This document shows positions 1-13,103 of a stretch of DNA of 64,000 nt, piece after piece. The stretch is from positions 23,334,001 through 23,398,000 of the forward strand of contig NC_060110.1 of the NCBI RefSeq assembly GCF_021155765.1, in the 5' to 3' direction. Numbering within the stretch: position 1 is the first letter of the stretch; each line of letters begins with the position of its first letter. The stretch comes from Diprion similis (Eukaryota; Arthropoda; Insecta; Hymenoptera; Diprionidae). The notes beneath the pieces were generated by a model. The model saw only the letters and a list, made by a program, of their open reading frames with translations, did no database searches and was not told the origin of the DNA. The position numbers and the translations under genes were made by a program.

Positions 1-160
1 CATTAAAGCAGATACTTGATCACATCTTTTCTCATATAAAAGAGAAGAATATATACCCATAATTAGAGGGGAAACAGAAGGCTTTAGAAAAGGAGTTCTT
101 TAGAAGTCTTTGAATCAAATTACTGCGGACATAATAATAATTTTATATACATATATATTA
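1..160. other. Gene-less AT-rich left edge
   Basis: No open frame or known feature is visible. The stretch is AT-rich and ends in a TA-rich microsatellite (about 142-160) into which the first copy of the long-TIR element is inserted. Confidence 0.6.
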
Positions 161-763
161 GGGTGGCACAAAAAAACCGATTTTTTTTTTTTTTTTTTTT
201 TTAAGTCTCGTGCGACAAAATGTTAGTTTTTGGTATTTTAAGAGCCCACTCCAAGGGACAGCTAACAAAAAAAATTTTAAGAGGTCACTCCAAATTTAAA
301 AAAATGTCAAAAATCGTCAAAAAATTAAATTAAAAAAATTATATTTTCAGTATTTCGTTTGATTTTTAATTCATGTCGTAGTGTATTGTTATCGATTCTT
401 TCTTACTAAATTGAAGAAAAAAAATTTACGAAATTTTAACATGAATATTAAAAGGTCGCTCGAAAAGATCTAAAGAAATGCACGAAAAAAATGAAAAAAA
501 ATTATGAGCGACCTTTCAAAATTCAAATTTTGAACTGAAACTTTCGGAAACATATTTTTTTTTTGTCTATAAAATTATACCGTAATGAGAAAAAAAAAAC
601 AACGATTTTTGACGATTTCTGACGTTTTAAAGAATGCGGAGCGACCTCTTAAAATTTTTTTTTTGAACTGTCCTTTGGAGTGGGCTCTTAAAACATCGAA
701 AACTAACATTTTGTCACACGAGACACAAAAAAAAAAAAAATTGTCGGTTTTTTGGCGCCACCC
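161..763. mobile_element. Long-TIR non-autonomous element, copy 1
   Basis: The element starts with gggtggcacaaaaaaaccga and ends with its inverted match (tcggttttttggcgccaccc). The two arms are inverted repeats for roughly 190 bp. Each carries the same landmarks in opposite orientation: a T-run, a 'gtgcgacaaaatgttag' block, an 'agcccactccaa' block and 'gtcaaaaatcgtcaaaaa'. The middle part has no coding capacity. The left flank is TA; the right flank (tca) is no longer TA, so the target duplication has decayed or the end has mutated. The long arms and TA flank suggest a Tc1/mariner-like or foldback MITE, but no transposase is present to prove the superfamily. An open frame at 585-851 is an accident of the right arm. 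Confidence 0.85.
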
Positions 764-1544
764 TCATATATATATGTATATAAATTTCTCTCTCAAAGCT
801 TTGGCTCGGCTTAAAACTAAGGAACATACAGACATACCAACGGCAGACTAGACGTGACCACCAAAGTCTGTGCAGGAGTATATTTTGGAATTAGTACGTC
901 GAGTCTAGCGATACTTGCGACAATTCAACATCTAGCCAGATTAGATGAGATCCCAAATCTGACATTCCAGTCTGCTGCAGCGTATGAACGGTGCATATAA
1001 ATTGACTATAAAAACTCTGATCGTATAATATTGAGATCACAAACGATCCAAGGAAAATTGGTGTACGTCTAAGTCTGTGGAACATCGATCAGGATGATAT
1101 TAGAAGTCTGACAAAGAAAGGGTGTATACAGGAGATGCATCACATGATGTAACGAAACATGTATTTTCCCTGTTCGAGAAAAGATGCATCAGCAGCCAGA
1201 CCAGGTGAAGCCTTTGTCACGGAAGACCTAATTCCTTGCAAATACGTGACTCCGTATTGAGGATGCAAGAAACTGGATTAAACTGGGTAAAAGAGAATGG
1301 AATGAGCGTCAAGCTGATGAGAAAAGAGAAAAAGAGAAGTTGGAGGGCAGAGTAAATATATATAGTCCGTCCTACGTTCACCTGAATCTCAAAAAATTGT
1401 CCATACATAACAACGATGATTAAAAAATCTTCTCGAGGATATTTCAAACGAAATATGATCCACAAAGATTGCTTGACAGCTTCGAAATTGACGTGTATCA
1501 AACGCTAGTCACTGAATCTGATTCGTTGGAAGGCAGACAAATCG

Positions 1545-1794
1545 ATTTGGACCTGTGTTACGCGAGACCCACGACCACGACTACAACCACGACGACATCG
1601 AGTCCCCGGTGAATGCGGTGATATGTATGGCCTTGCATCCGAGAAGCCACAACATGTCCAAAGCCGCGGAATCCGGTACCTGCATAATGATCATCATGAA
1701 CCTGCAGCAATCGCAGTCGGACGAGATGATGATTCTGGATGCAATATATATTTGGACATTGGTAATGTGATACATAAGAGTTGAAATCATTGTT
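1545..1794 (+). other. Possible exon or decayed coding fragment
   Basis: This 250-base patch is less AT-rich than the DNA around it. Two plus-strand frames stay open across most of it: one ends at 1,770, the other continues to a stop near 1,794. I recognise neither translation. One includes HDHDYNHDD, the other NIYLDIGNV. No clear start codon context or pair of splice sites sets an exon, and both frames are also partly open because of a simple acg/acc-rich tract. It may be an exon of a plus-strand gene, a relic or chance. Confidence 0.15.
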
Positions 1795-4230
1795 TTCGTA
1801 GGAAAATCAAACTCTGAATTCAGTTTCCCAGCGACAGATTGATTGATTGATGTATAAGTCAGAAAGTGTACTGAAATCTGGCCACCCTTAAAGAAAGTCC
1901 ACTACTTTTACTGAAACCAAACGACCATAGACATGAGGATTGTGTAGTAGAGAACCGACTAACTCGGTGAGGTTCGAAAGACGTTGCTCAGTGAAGAACC
2001 TCCTAACGTCCACCAGCCCAAGTTTCTGTTTTAGATGAGTTTCTATTGACGCGTTAGCCGAAGCGAGCCTCGTCTTGTCGTAATGCCACGTGAACACTGA
2101 CACACTGTGATGGTAAATTTAGCAATCCCACGTGTTGAGTACGTGGATGATATTGCAACGTGTGTGCGAGTGCCAAAGTGAAGAGAGTAGCAGCAAATCT
2201 TTCATCTGCGTGATAGTGTTTTGCTTTGCTTTGCTTTGTTTTGCTTTGCCTGCAGTCTTGTTTGGCTAAACGCTTTGCTTACTTTGTTCGCTGGTGTACG
2301 AGTATCTTCTGTCCTAACTCTTCTCCTTTTTCAACTTTTACCGAGCAAAGCGTAATTCCAGCAACAACGTATGCGGAAGTAGTGAGAAACACATCTCGGC
2401 AAATTGCAATCGTCATTTCCGTGCCAAGAGAGCAAACATGAAAGCCTAGCAAACGGTAACTGAATGTAACTCAGTCCAGTTGTCATCCTGGCTCCAATTC
2501 ACTTCCGCGCCTCGAGTATACAGCGTCATCAGCACTTTATGTGTAACGATGAGAAATCTCATGTTACAGGTAGAGTAAAAGTGATCACTCGATAGCGGCG
2601 ATAGGAGGAAAGAGAGAGAGAGGAAAAGGATGAGAACTTCTTTCCACGGAAGAGTAATAAGCAAGAAAGGAAAATCCTTGAAACCGTCAAAGTATATTCC
2701 GAGGAAGAAAAAAAAAAAAACAAGTTTCAGGATTCCAACCGTGAACGGTGCACTCGAAATCCCCTTGAAACGGTGGATAGATTCGACTTCGAAAAAATAA
2801 AAACTATACTCCAAGTTTGGCAATGGAGAGAAAACAGGGTGAAAAAAACAAAACAAAAAAAAACAAAGAGAGAGAGGAGAGAAAGTTTTTTTTTTGGCTT
2901 GTACAACGCCGTGCGAATTTCACACAAAGTGCATTTCTCTGCGGCGACCACTCCACGAGCTCTGGTGGCCCATTGACTTTATACCCACACATATTCGACC
3001 ACTTTCCTTAGTCTAGGTTCAGAAATACCCGCAAGGGAGGTTTACGTGTTTTTATTTATTCAGTAACGAGTACTGGGTAATGCTAAAACGAAAGTCTTGT
3101 CCCAAGATCGAGGAATAAAAGTTCGGAAACAAACGCGAACAGGTCGAGCAATTGACGAAAAATAAACGAACGTTGTTTTTCCACTTTTTCCACTCTACTT
3201 CAACATTCACGATAAGCCAATACGTTTGAACCATTTTCCACTGTACATCAATTTTCGACCACACAGTCGTGTTTATTTAACATTTCGAACTTTACGTTTG
3301 TTTCTGAATATAAAAGAGAATAAATAGAATAAACAACATTTTTGTATTCGAAATGAACTCAGCTTTGAAGTAAGACACTGTACCAAAGATTAAAGAAAAA
3401 TCAGCTTCATGGACGAATAAGAACGTATCGTAAAGCAAACTCGATGAACCGTCGACGATACGTTTCCATCCATCTGTCCAAATGACGAGAAGTAGTCGGA
3501 ATTCTGGATCCTTCCTTCTCCCTTCCGCTCATCCCTCTCTCCCTCCTTCTCGCCAAAGGAGACAAGAAGACATTCCAAAGCTAGAGTTTCCCAACTCCCC
3601 ACAATTTTCACCATCCTTGAAGTTTGAACTCGTGGGAGTAGTACAAGTGAGGCGTTCGCTTTCACTCCATCCACGTACGGTAAAAGCTTGAAAAAATTCT
3701 GCTCCTCTCGATTTACACACTGTTCCTACCACGTGTAGAGAGAGAGAAAAAGACATAAATTCTGAATTATTCCACATGTGTGAGTATAACCAACACGAGA
3801 ATGCCACATGTACATACACGACACCTTATAGTAGCGCAGTAGAGCCCAGAGGCTATAACGTTCATATCTAATGTGGTCAGAGAGCTGGTTGGACTTTGGA
3901 CTTTGGATGAGGAGGAGAAGTAGACGACGAGGTGAGAATGTGGCGTCGCCTCGGCCACGTGAAGGATACGTGAAACTGCAGCAGCATGAGTAAAGACGCT
4001 CTGACGAATATTGGAAGTGACTGAACTCAGGCAGCTTCTCTCCAACTTGTAGATGTAAACCTCTCTTTGGTCATAAGAGAGCCGCCGTTTCTTGGGTCAA
4101 AAACTGAGACTCTCCTTCTCCTTTGTAGACGACGACAACGACGACGACGACGACGTGGTATGTCTTGGACTTTGCTCTCTTTTTATCTTTTTCTCTCTTC
4201 AACTCTCAATTCAATGCCATGCTTAGGCCC

Positions 4231-4268
4231 GTAAGTAAGTAAGTAAGTAAATAAGTAAGTAAGTAAGT
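4231..4268. repeat. (AAGT)n microsatellite
   Basis: Tetranucleotide gtaa/aagt repeats with one interruption (aaat), about nine units. Confidence 0.95.
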
Positions 4269-5394
4269 TGCAGAGCCATCGGAGATCAAGGAACAGAGAG
4301 GCCCGTTAGTCGACCGACATTACAGAGAAACGCATTCATAAGGATCCTATTTGTTGTCCGTTTCTTCTTATTTGCAAGAGACAACACAACGTTCGTTTGT
4401 GAAGGTCCGAATCTGTTCGATCTTCCGTGATGTTCGTTCGTCGATGGACGGTTTTCTTGAGCAAATACTCTCCTCGACCTCACATTGAATTGTATTAGGT
4501 AGATAGATATATAGATACACATGAAAGACAGCTTTGAAAATAGAATGAATTTCTTTGTCGAGTAGATACACCGAGAGACTATAACAAAACAATATTAACT
4601 GATGAATCTGAAATACGAAACTCTTGACAAACGGTACGAAAATCTAATTATCGCGAGAGATATCTGTTCTGAAAGTTGTTACAACTCTTGAATACGTCGA
4701 CGACGTCTAATTGCGAGCTTATTCAACCCGCAGCTCGACGTTAATCTCGACTTCAATGGATTGACAATCAGCCAGTTATCGCTGCCGCAAACCCATCGGA
4801 ATTTCAATTCAAACAACTCGAAGAAGTGTATTATCGTGACTTATAATCATAACAGTAGTTAAGGAGCTGTGCAGAGATCCGTATTATAATTCAAGAGAGA
4901 GAGAAAATCTGTGCGCGGAGATCGTCTCAATTTCTTAGTAATTAAACCACGGATTACGGATCGATTTTATACACAGTAAATAGTTTCCCAAAAACTCGAC
5001 AATCAAAAATATCTCTCTAATTTAGTTGAACGCAATCACGTCTTCGCATGCAGCGTTACATCATCACGTGAAGACTGTGAGAATTTAGAGAAGATGGAAT
5101 TCCAAATGGTTCAAAGGATCGACTCGCAATCAGCCGCGGGTTTCCAAGGCAGACGATGCGTGCGTCTGACGTCAACGGATAAACGGAGATATTACCTTGA
5201 TCATCCGCCATTTCCACAATACCTTCGCTAATTGGAAGCAGCTGCTGGAGATTCCGACTCCACGCGAGATGCAGGAAATATAGTGGATGAATGTATCTGA
5301 CAGCGAATATATATATATATATATAGGTATAAGAGCAAATGAGTTGCTTCAATTTACACGCTAATCTAGAATTGCCAAATTTCCTGTAAGTTGT

Positions 5395-6003
5395 TGCAGA
5401 AATAATATTTTTAAACTTATTTTAGATTATTAAGCATTATTCTAAGAATATTCTGCTACATTTTTATAAAAAAAAATGTTGAAAATTCAGCCAGTGGTAG
5501 TTGTGAGAATTTTGAGTCACCTCAAAAAAAAAAAAAGTTTCCATACGGTAGTCAAAATTTCTCGAAAACTTTCAGACCGATTTCGCGTAAACTTTGCACA
5601 CTTTATTTAAATATTAAATACTAGATTCTGAACGAAGGATTTTTATTTTCAATTACAACTTATTTTTTAATTAAACAAAAAGAGCAACTCAAAGTTTAAA
5701 TCAGAGTTTTTTGATTGCATATTCGCCAAAAATTGAAAAACGAATATTTTATTAATTCCTTCGTTCAAATTCAAGATAAATTTATGTACTAAAGAAATCC
5801 CTTTGGTTTTCTAATTTCAGATAAAGCAATCATGAGTTATCCTGCCTACCGCATGGAAACTATTTTTTTTTTTTTTTTTTTTTTTGAAGTGACTCGGTTT
5901 TCACTACTACGACTAGCTGAATTTTCAATATTTTTTTATGGCAACGTAGCAGAATATTCTTAGAATAATGCTTAATAATGTAAAATAAGTTTAAAAATAT
6001 TAA
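5395..6003. mobile_element. Foldback (inverted-repeat) element
   Basis: A left arm of about 130 bp begins aataatatttttaaactta and includes gcattattctaagaatattc. It reappears inverted at the right end as gaatattcttagaataatgc and then taagtttaaaaatatt. The arms also share 'tgaaaattcagc' / 'gctgaattttca' and a 'gagtcacctc' / 'gaagtgactc' block. The centre is AT-rich and non-coding. This architecture is typical of a MITE or foldback transposon. I see no matching second copy in the window and no certain target duplication. Confidence 0.7.
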
Positions 6004-6656
6004 CAAATAAGGTACACTGTAAAAAAAAATCACAAAAATATCCTTTTTTTTTTGGTATCTCAGACCACCAAAGATGAAATGTGACGATTTTCGAAAACGT
6101 AAGTAAGCGTGCACGGTTAAAATAACGTCACCAACTTCAGCCTCGTTGAATTTTCAGCCAAAACGATCAGACGCATTACAATTCTAATCATTATTAGCTC
6201 CCGATCAGAGTCCAAGATCTGAAAATACTAGCGATTAGAAATCTTCGGATCGAGATTAACGATCGTCAAATAGTCAGACACGTGTAATTTCAGACACGTT
6301 ATCGCATCTGATACAAGCTACGAAAAGTATAAACGAGATTTTCGATGAACCCGAAACACGACTTATCACGTTCGTTTAGAATATATACGTAAGTATCTGA
6401 CCGTTGCATAACATCTCCAACGATTTCGACCGTAGATTTTAAATCAGAATGCGAAGAGCTTGGATTATCGGTTCAACGGTTCACTCTGAATGGAGCAGCG
6501 AAGCAAAAAGAGAAAAAAAACGAGCATATCATTAATCATGTCTCAAGATTTTGCTAATTCAGAATTAATATACATCGCCTGTCCGGAGTTTGATGCCTGC
6601 AAGAAACCGGACGGATGTATATAACATGTGTAATATATATATATGTATATACATTA
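6004..6656. other. Gene-less spacer between two elements
   Basis: No gene is visible. It begins with a short piece (6,121-6,155, aataacgtcaccaacttcag...) that also occurs, diverged, near 40.2 and 40.5 kb. It ends in a TA-rich tract (about 6,630-6,655) hosting copy 2 of the long-TIR element. Confidence 0.6.
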
Positions 6657-7256
6657 GGGTGGCGCAAAAAAACCGACTATTTTTTTTTTTCGAGTCTTGT
6701 GTGACAAAATGTTAGTTTTTGATGTTTTAAGAGCCCACTCCAAAGGACAGCTCAGAAAAAAAAATTTTAAGCGGTCGCTCCAAATTTAAAAAAATGTCAA
6801 AAATCGTCAAAAAATTGAATTAAAAAAATTATATTTTCAGTATTTTGTTTGATTTTTAATTCAAGTCGTGGTGTATTGTTATCGATTCTCTTCTTACTAA
6901 ATTGAAGAAAAAAAATTTATGAAATTTTAATATGAATATTAAAAGATCTAAAGAAATGCATCAAAAAATTGAAAAAAAATTATGAGCGACCTTTCAAAAT
7001 TCAAATTTTCAACTGAAACTTTCGGAAACTTATTTTTTTTTTTTTTGTCTATAAAATTATACCGTAACGAGAAAAAAAATTAAAAAAAAAAAACTATTTT
7101 TGACGATTTCTGACGTTTTAAAAAATGTGGAGCGACCTCTTAAAAATTTTTTTTTCAACTGTCCTTTGAAGTGGGCTCTTCATACATCAAAAACTAACAT
7201 TTTGTCACACGAGACTCGAAAAAAAAAAAAAAATAGTCGGTTTTTTTACGCCACCC
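6657..7256. mobile_element. Long-TIR non-autonomous element, copy 2
   Basis: This is the best-preserved copy, 600 bp long, with gggtggcgcaaaaaaaccga at the left and the inverted tcggtttttttacgccaccc at the right. It is flanked on both sides by TA. The arms match for roughly 190 bp. Compared with copy 1 it lacks a short 'ggtcgctcg' piece in the centre. It carries no transposase. An open frame starting at 7,100 runs out of the element and is not a gene. Confidence 0.9.
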
Positions 7257-10200
7257 TAGTATATATATATATATATACATATATGTATATAATAATGCAC
7301 GAAGGCATGGAAAATGACAAGGGACGCGGTTATTCACATGGCTGGATGAATTCTGCATCCCCTCCTCGCGTGTTGTACGATGTAATTAATTATAGGGTGG
7401 GACGCATTAATTCATATACGTTCACCGCGATCTGAATAGCCTATTTCAATGGATGCCAGCTGATATTTCAGACACAGGCGAATAGCAATAGACGGATCCC
7501 GAGTTGAGCACAATATCGATAGACGTGAAAGCGTTTCAAATACGTTGCTATTAAATAGATATCGATAAGTAGAAAAAAAAAAAAGAAAGAAAGTCTGATC
7601 GATTGGAAGAATTATTGGCAGTTTAATAATGCTTTTTAAAAGTAGCGAAACATTTTTTTTTTTTTTTTTTTTTCTTTTCTTTTGTTCTTCCTTCTTATTC
7701 ATAGGCTCGAATATAAAACCAAAACTATTTCACATACGATCAATGGAATGTAACGATTTAATGAATTTATTTTCTCACAGTATACAATTTTGACGTAACA
7801 AATTCAAGTGACTTGTATTTAAATAAGTGTTTTACAAAATAGTAAAACCAGATTTTGTCATAAATGATATATCAATTATTCGGTTGTAATATTTTTCAAT
7901 GCGTAATGAAAAATTAACGAAAATAATACGTTTTACATTTTATATACGTACTTTCTGCCTGTTATAAACGTATTTTAAAAATCGAAATATTTCATCGCGT
8001 ACTTAATCAAAAAAATTCTACATAAACGGTACGAATTCGCGATAAAACTATGCAAAATGAGGTTATCGTTCGTAAGCAAGAGAATTGCGTAGGTAATCGG
8101 AAGATAATTCGAAATCGGTGAAAAAAAACGAGGTACAGAAACAAGGAAGGGAATCAAATCAAATCTGTTGTATACGCCGGATAAAACGTGTATGTTAAAT
8201 AAAATTGCCTCCGTAGAATTGAATTCACCAATTCATGGGCTTCGTGACGAGGATCTGAGGGAAGAAACCAAGTCAAGTTGTGTGATCTTTTCTCAGGCTG
8301 AGGAAGATGATGATAATAATAACTTCGTGAATTTTCCAAAGCCTGCGCGAATCAGACTTCATAATACAATATAAGTAGCTACAATACATAAATATGCAGA
8401 ATTGTTTTTGAAATCTGACAAGATTTTAAGGTCAAGGTTTTTTTTTTTATTTTTATTTTTTTTTTTTCTAATCTTCATTCATTTTTTATTACTATAAAGT
8501 TTATCGAGCGGAGCGATTATACCCGATAATTTCATCGACCACGATTTAACATTTTTTTTTTCACCAAACAACTACAACAAAACATAAAAAAAAATAAAAT
8601 AAAATAAATCTCAAATTTACAAATCAGCAGTTAAAGATTTTTATGATATATATATATTTACATAATCTTTTCATAAATATAAATTTTTTTTTTAATCATC
8701 AACGACTCGACACAGAGAGATAAAAAAAAAAACTCCCAACTTCTTTCAGCTTCTCAAACTCATTTTTTAGTTTTCACCTACAATTCTTTGCAATATATAT
8801 ATAAATATATTCATACATCAAGGTTTTTCTCGAAAATTTACAACTCGAAAATAAATATTGATATAAAAATGTAAAAAAATATATATATAGTACATCACCG
8901 AACGTTCATTTCGACAGCTAGAACCGAATAATTGTTATTATAGAATAAAAAAAAAAAAAAATTAAATAAAATAAAAGAAAGTAAGCGCACAAAAATTCTA
9001 CCTCAAAAACTCATCAGATTTAATATACCTCGTGGACATCGACGAGCCCAGGCGTGACATTATTTCACCCTCCCCCAAACCCCCTTCTCGCCTCGCGGTG
9101 CAGACATCAGAACTAAACCGCGGATATGCGGCGTGGCTGAGACTCGACAAGAGGAGCACCAACCACCAGAGTGTGTAAATATATTCATAGCCTCCTTCTT
9201 GCTCGGTGTGCACTGGCTTGGATCGTATTTGCGTAGATTTACTCTTGTGTGTATCGAGAGAGGCGTTGCTGCAGGCCAAGGGGATCGAAATATATATGTA
9301 TACATGTATATCGAATTTTCTTTGCACCTCATTCGCTGTTCCTTGGGCTGTCGTCCCCTCATCGTCAATACCAACGTCGCACAATGGGAAAGGAAAGGCA
9401 TCGCGCAGCCCCTACAGCTGAGAAGAAGAAGAAGAAGAAAAGAAAGAGCAAAAAAATTCCTCCCCCCCCTCCCGCCCCAAAAAAAAAAAAATAATAAAAA
9501 AATAAAAAAATAAAAAAACTCCAGGAATATTATCTTTCGCCAATGATACGGTGAAAACGAAAACTATACCGCGAAATAATTTTGAAAAACAATTTTTTAT
9601 TTCCTTCTATTCTACCTACATTGGATTCGGACGATACGATTCAATGATCGCCGATCCACGACTAATCTTGCCGCAAAAGTCTAATTGTTGCATGCTTGTT
9701 GCATATTATAATCTCGAAGCGTTGAGAATGAAAGTAAAGAAAATTAAAAAAATGAAAAAATAAAAACAAGTTGTTACACCAAAATCAACAATTTTTCCTT
9801 TTCGTCTTTAAATACAGTTTACTACTTTTCTGTCGTTTGTTGACGTCTGGACGAGACGACATGACACCTCGATCATTATATCCATGACGGAGAACCGTAA
9901 TGAAGCTTTTTCTTCGCGTTATTCGAGAATGATATGAGCTATAAGGTATACACGTAGGTATACACGTATATAGGTAGGTCGTATAGAACGGGTATAGAAA
10001 ATCGGCTCATAGCATAACACAGTCTAGAGATATAGCGGCGGTGTGACGTTGAGAATCAGGCCGAATCGAACCGTATCTAATGAAGTGTCGCCCGCTAGTG
10101 CACAACGACGTGTCTGGAAAGTTTGATCATCCCTCAAAGCGTACGAGGTGGAAGGAAAAAGAATAAATAAGCGAAGATGAAAAAGCGGTTGCGAAAAGAA

Positions 10201-10975
10201 GCCTCAGGATGATCAGTGAGGTCCGCTCGATAAAGCATTGAATCAAAGTACTTTCATCTTACATTCGACCACCAAGTTGTAAAGATTAAGAAGGTGCGAC
10301 AAAGTTTGTGATGAATGTGGCAAACATTCAGTTTGTGTCGATTCAAGAAATACTTCAGAGAGACGATGTCCAAGTCAAAGTTTGACAAGTTCGAGGATCA
10401 GGAAGTCAGGAAGTCAGTAAGGATCAAAGATGCACGATGAGTGTACAGTCAGGATAAAAAAAAGTGTTTGAACATTGGTGTTTATAGGTTAATATAATTA
10501 CTGGACCACGGAATGAATGTCTCTTGAGATCGCGAAGTGTTGTGACATGGAAACGTGATTTAAATACGCAGCAAGTGTTTTCGATTATAAATAAATATAT
10601 ATGTTGTTTCGACTATGCTTGATAAAAGTTTAATTCAAGAGTACAATGAGTTCGAAAGAAGGTAAGAAAAAAACATTGCAGAATTATTAGACTTGATTAT
10701 TGAGTTGGAATACCATGTGACAAAGAGAAAGCTATAAATGTAGATGGAATCGAAAGAGTCTTGGAAATATCGAAAGTCCTTTTTACGTTTTCCAATCATC
10801 GGTAGGTGTGTGTAGTAGTAGATATAAGATATATGTATGATTAACGACCCAGTCTGTAGTACCTGTAATAAATGTGAAAGAAAAATATTCCCGACTCCCC
10901 AACGACCCACCTCTGTACCTACATCCATATCTCGTTGAAGGGGAAAAATATATTCTGCGTAAAAATATACACAAG

Positions 10976-11011
<36 letters not shown>
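10976..11011. repeat. (CAT)n microsatellite
   Basis: Twelve uninterrupted cat units. It creates opposing polyI and polyM open frames that are not genes. Confidence 0.95.
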
Positions 11012-11931
11012 TCCAAGGAGGGGGAGAAAAGAGAAGGATGAGAATAATAAGGCGAATAAAGACGATGGAGAAACAAGATATATGTTGTGTGAATATGAGA
11101 AAAACACTCTAGATTCTGTATACCATCGACACCTTGTTCCATTCCATCGGGCCCAATTTCCTCCTTGTTTTTCTCCTCTAGCAAATTGCACGTTTCTTTC
11201 TTTCTTTCTTTCTTTCTTTTTTTCTCTTAAGGCGAGCCTTACTTCCTTGTTTTTTTCACCTAATTTCAACCTTTCCCCGAACCTCGAGGTTTTTACCTCA
11301 CAACTCGTTGATTAAATCGGTAGATATTAGGTAACGAATTGCTCTCAAGCAATTCTGGAGCCTCCGATTAGCTGACTTCGGTAATTGACTCTGTAAGTTT
11401 TTGCGGTAGTCAAAACTGATGAGCAGCAGAAACAACGATCCGTTAGAGTTTTGCGAAAAATAAGAAGTGCAGAAGGATTTCATCAGCTTCGTACCTAATA
11501 CAGGGTGGCCTTAATTAATTTCCTACAAAATAAACTATTTCGTTACTAATTGTGCATATAAATATGAAAAACATTATAACGGAGGAAAAATCTTTCTTCG
11601 TTCAATGTCAATTGTGACCACGGATATTTCGATTTATTTATACCTGGAGCCGAGAAATTCAATAACTAACGAATTCAATTCTAATTCAAAACTAACAATA
11701 ACCTGCAATAAAAATTGAATGCATAATTGAAATAATTTCAAAAAAAGTTTCTAGTCGTAAGATTCGATTAGTGCTTATGTACGATATAAATACAGCCTTA
11801 GTTTCATCTTTTGAGGTAATCTTTTTTATTTCACTATTAGTACAATGCTTGTGCGCAAAAAAAGTTGGGAAATATATTTTTACGACGACGACAAAGTCGA
11901 AAACTTTTTAAAAGCGAAGTTATGTAGGTGC

Positions 11932-11960
11932 GGGGGAGGGGGGGGGGGGAGGGGGAGGGG
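11932..11960 (+). repeat. G-rich tract
   Basis: Runs of 5, 12, 5 and 4 G separated by single A bases. The pattern could form a G-quadruplex on the plus strand. Confidence 0.9.
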
Positions 11961-12483
11961 TGAAAATCATGAAAAACAAGGACTATATACTCTCTGACTT
12001 TTAGATTTTTCTTTTTTTTTTTTCCTTTCGTATTGATCGATTTGCCACGATTTTCATGTCAAGTATAATATTAACGTTACGACTCTATTTTTTTTTGTCT
12101 ATTACCGTTAGAACGAGTATAATAATAATTATTCCATTTTAAATATGACAAGTTGCAACAACTTACGTCTTTACACGGTAAATCATCGTTGAGGAAATAA
12201 TTAATTTTCACTAGCAGTTTGGTCGTTGAAAATTGTGATAAGAAAAAGCCTCTTACCTGGAACAAAACAATTAAGCATACATATAATATTACCAGAGTAA
12301 TTACAGTTTTGGTATACATATACTCAGGTATGTATAATTAACACAAGTTGCAAAATGACGAGATTGCAACATTGCTAATGTTAAATGTGCTTACAGTGGA
12401 TCTCGAACAAGTCAAAACCAAGTCGTTACACAATGCGATATATATAAATAAATATGTGTATAATATTTATATTTAGATACACC

Positions 12484-12485
12484 TG

Positions 12486-12508
<23 letters not shown>
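12484..12508. repeat. (GT)n microsatellite
   Basis: About twelve gt units followed by atgtatgt. Confidence 0.95.
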
Positions 12509-12517
<9 letters not shown>

Positions 12518-12589
12518 ACAGAGTAAGTAGATTTCAGGTGAAAGAGGATTACATAAAGTGAGTAAGGAAATGTGCAGATTCCGTACACA

Positions 12590-12593
<4 letters not shown>

Positions 12594-12643
<50 letters not shown>
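12594..12643. repeat. (TA)n microsatellite
   Basis: About 25 uninterrupted ta units. Confidence 0.95.
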
Positions 12644-12645
<2 letters not shown>

Positions 12646-13066
12646 CTGTATCGTCACGCGTCGCTGATTGAATACAAAACCGTGACTTTTGTAGAGTAAG
12701 AGAAAAAAAAAACGCACGTAAACTCACTTTCGAAGAGAATTAGAAATATTAAAGTTTAAATGAACTTTATAGTATCTCGCTATAAGATCTCGGTTTTCTG
12801 GCAGAGTGACGATAAAACATTATCAAAACGTCGACGTCAATTAGGAGGCTAATAATGAATAAGAAAAAGGGAACAAAGATTTTCATTAGATGATAATTCC
12901 GTTGGCTTTTATCAATTTCTAATTATCTACGCATTACGGAGACAAGAGATCGAGGCTTTCTGTATTCCGTAGAAATTCTCAATAAACCGTTTCGCCAATT
13001 CAAATATAAGGTACATAAAGAGTTGCGGGATGGCCGGAAGCTTGAGAGAATTAAAGGAAGAGAGAG

Positions 13067-13069
<3 letters not shown>

Positions 13070-13101
<32 letters not shown>
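13070..13101. repeat. (GA)n microsatellite
   Basis: Sixteen ga units following a similar shorter run at 13,058. Confidence 0.95.

Positions 13102-13103
<2 letters not shown>

Larger units (their letters stand above)
764..5394. other. Gene-poor interval with richer, exon-like patches
   Basis: No gene can be assigned. About 850-2,450 is less AT-rich than its surroundings and contains a stretch (1,540-1,795) that is open in more than one frame; see the separate entry. Around 2,220-2,250 there is a ctttg repeat. About 3,480-4,150 is purine/pyrimidine-skewed, with a gac/acg-type triplet run near 4,130-4,155. The rest is ordinary AT-rich DNA with short A and T runs. The interval could be intergenic, intronic or hold a non-coding RNA; the sequence alone does not say. 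Confidence 0.5.

Noticed and set aside
585-851. 88-codon plus-strand open frame
   Set aside because: It lies in the right arm of transposon copy 1 and reappears, altered, in copy 2 (7,100-7,435). It follows A-rich repeats and has no protein family features.
7100-7435. 111-codon plus-strand open frame
   Set aside because: It starts in the arm of transposon copy 2 and runs through a TA microsatellite into flanking DNA. Not a gene.
11502-11540. Possible transposon end 'cagggtggcc' (also at 20,609)
   Set aside because: Only one end is visible at each site and the sequence after the first ten bases differs, so no element could be defined.
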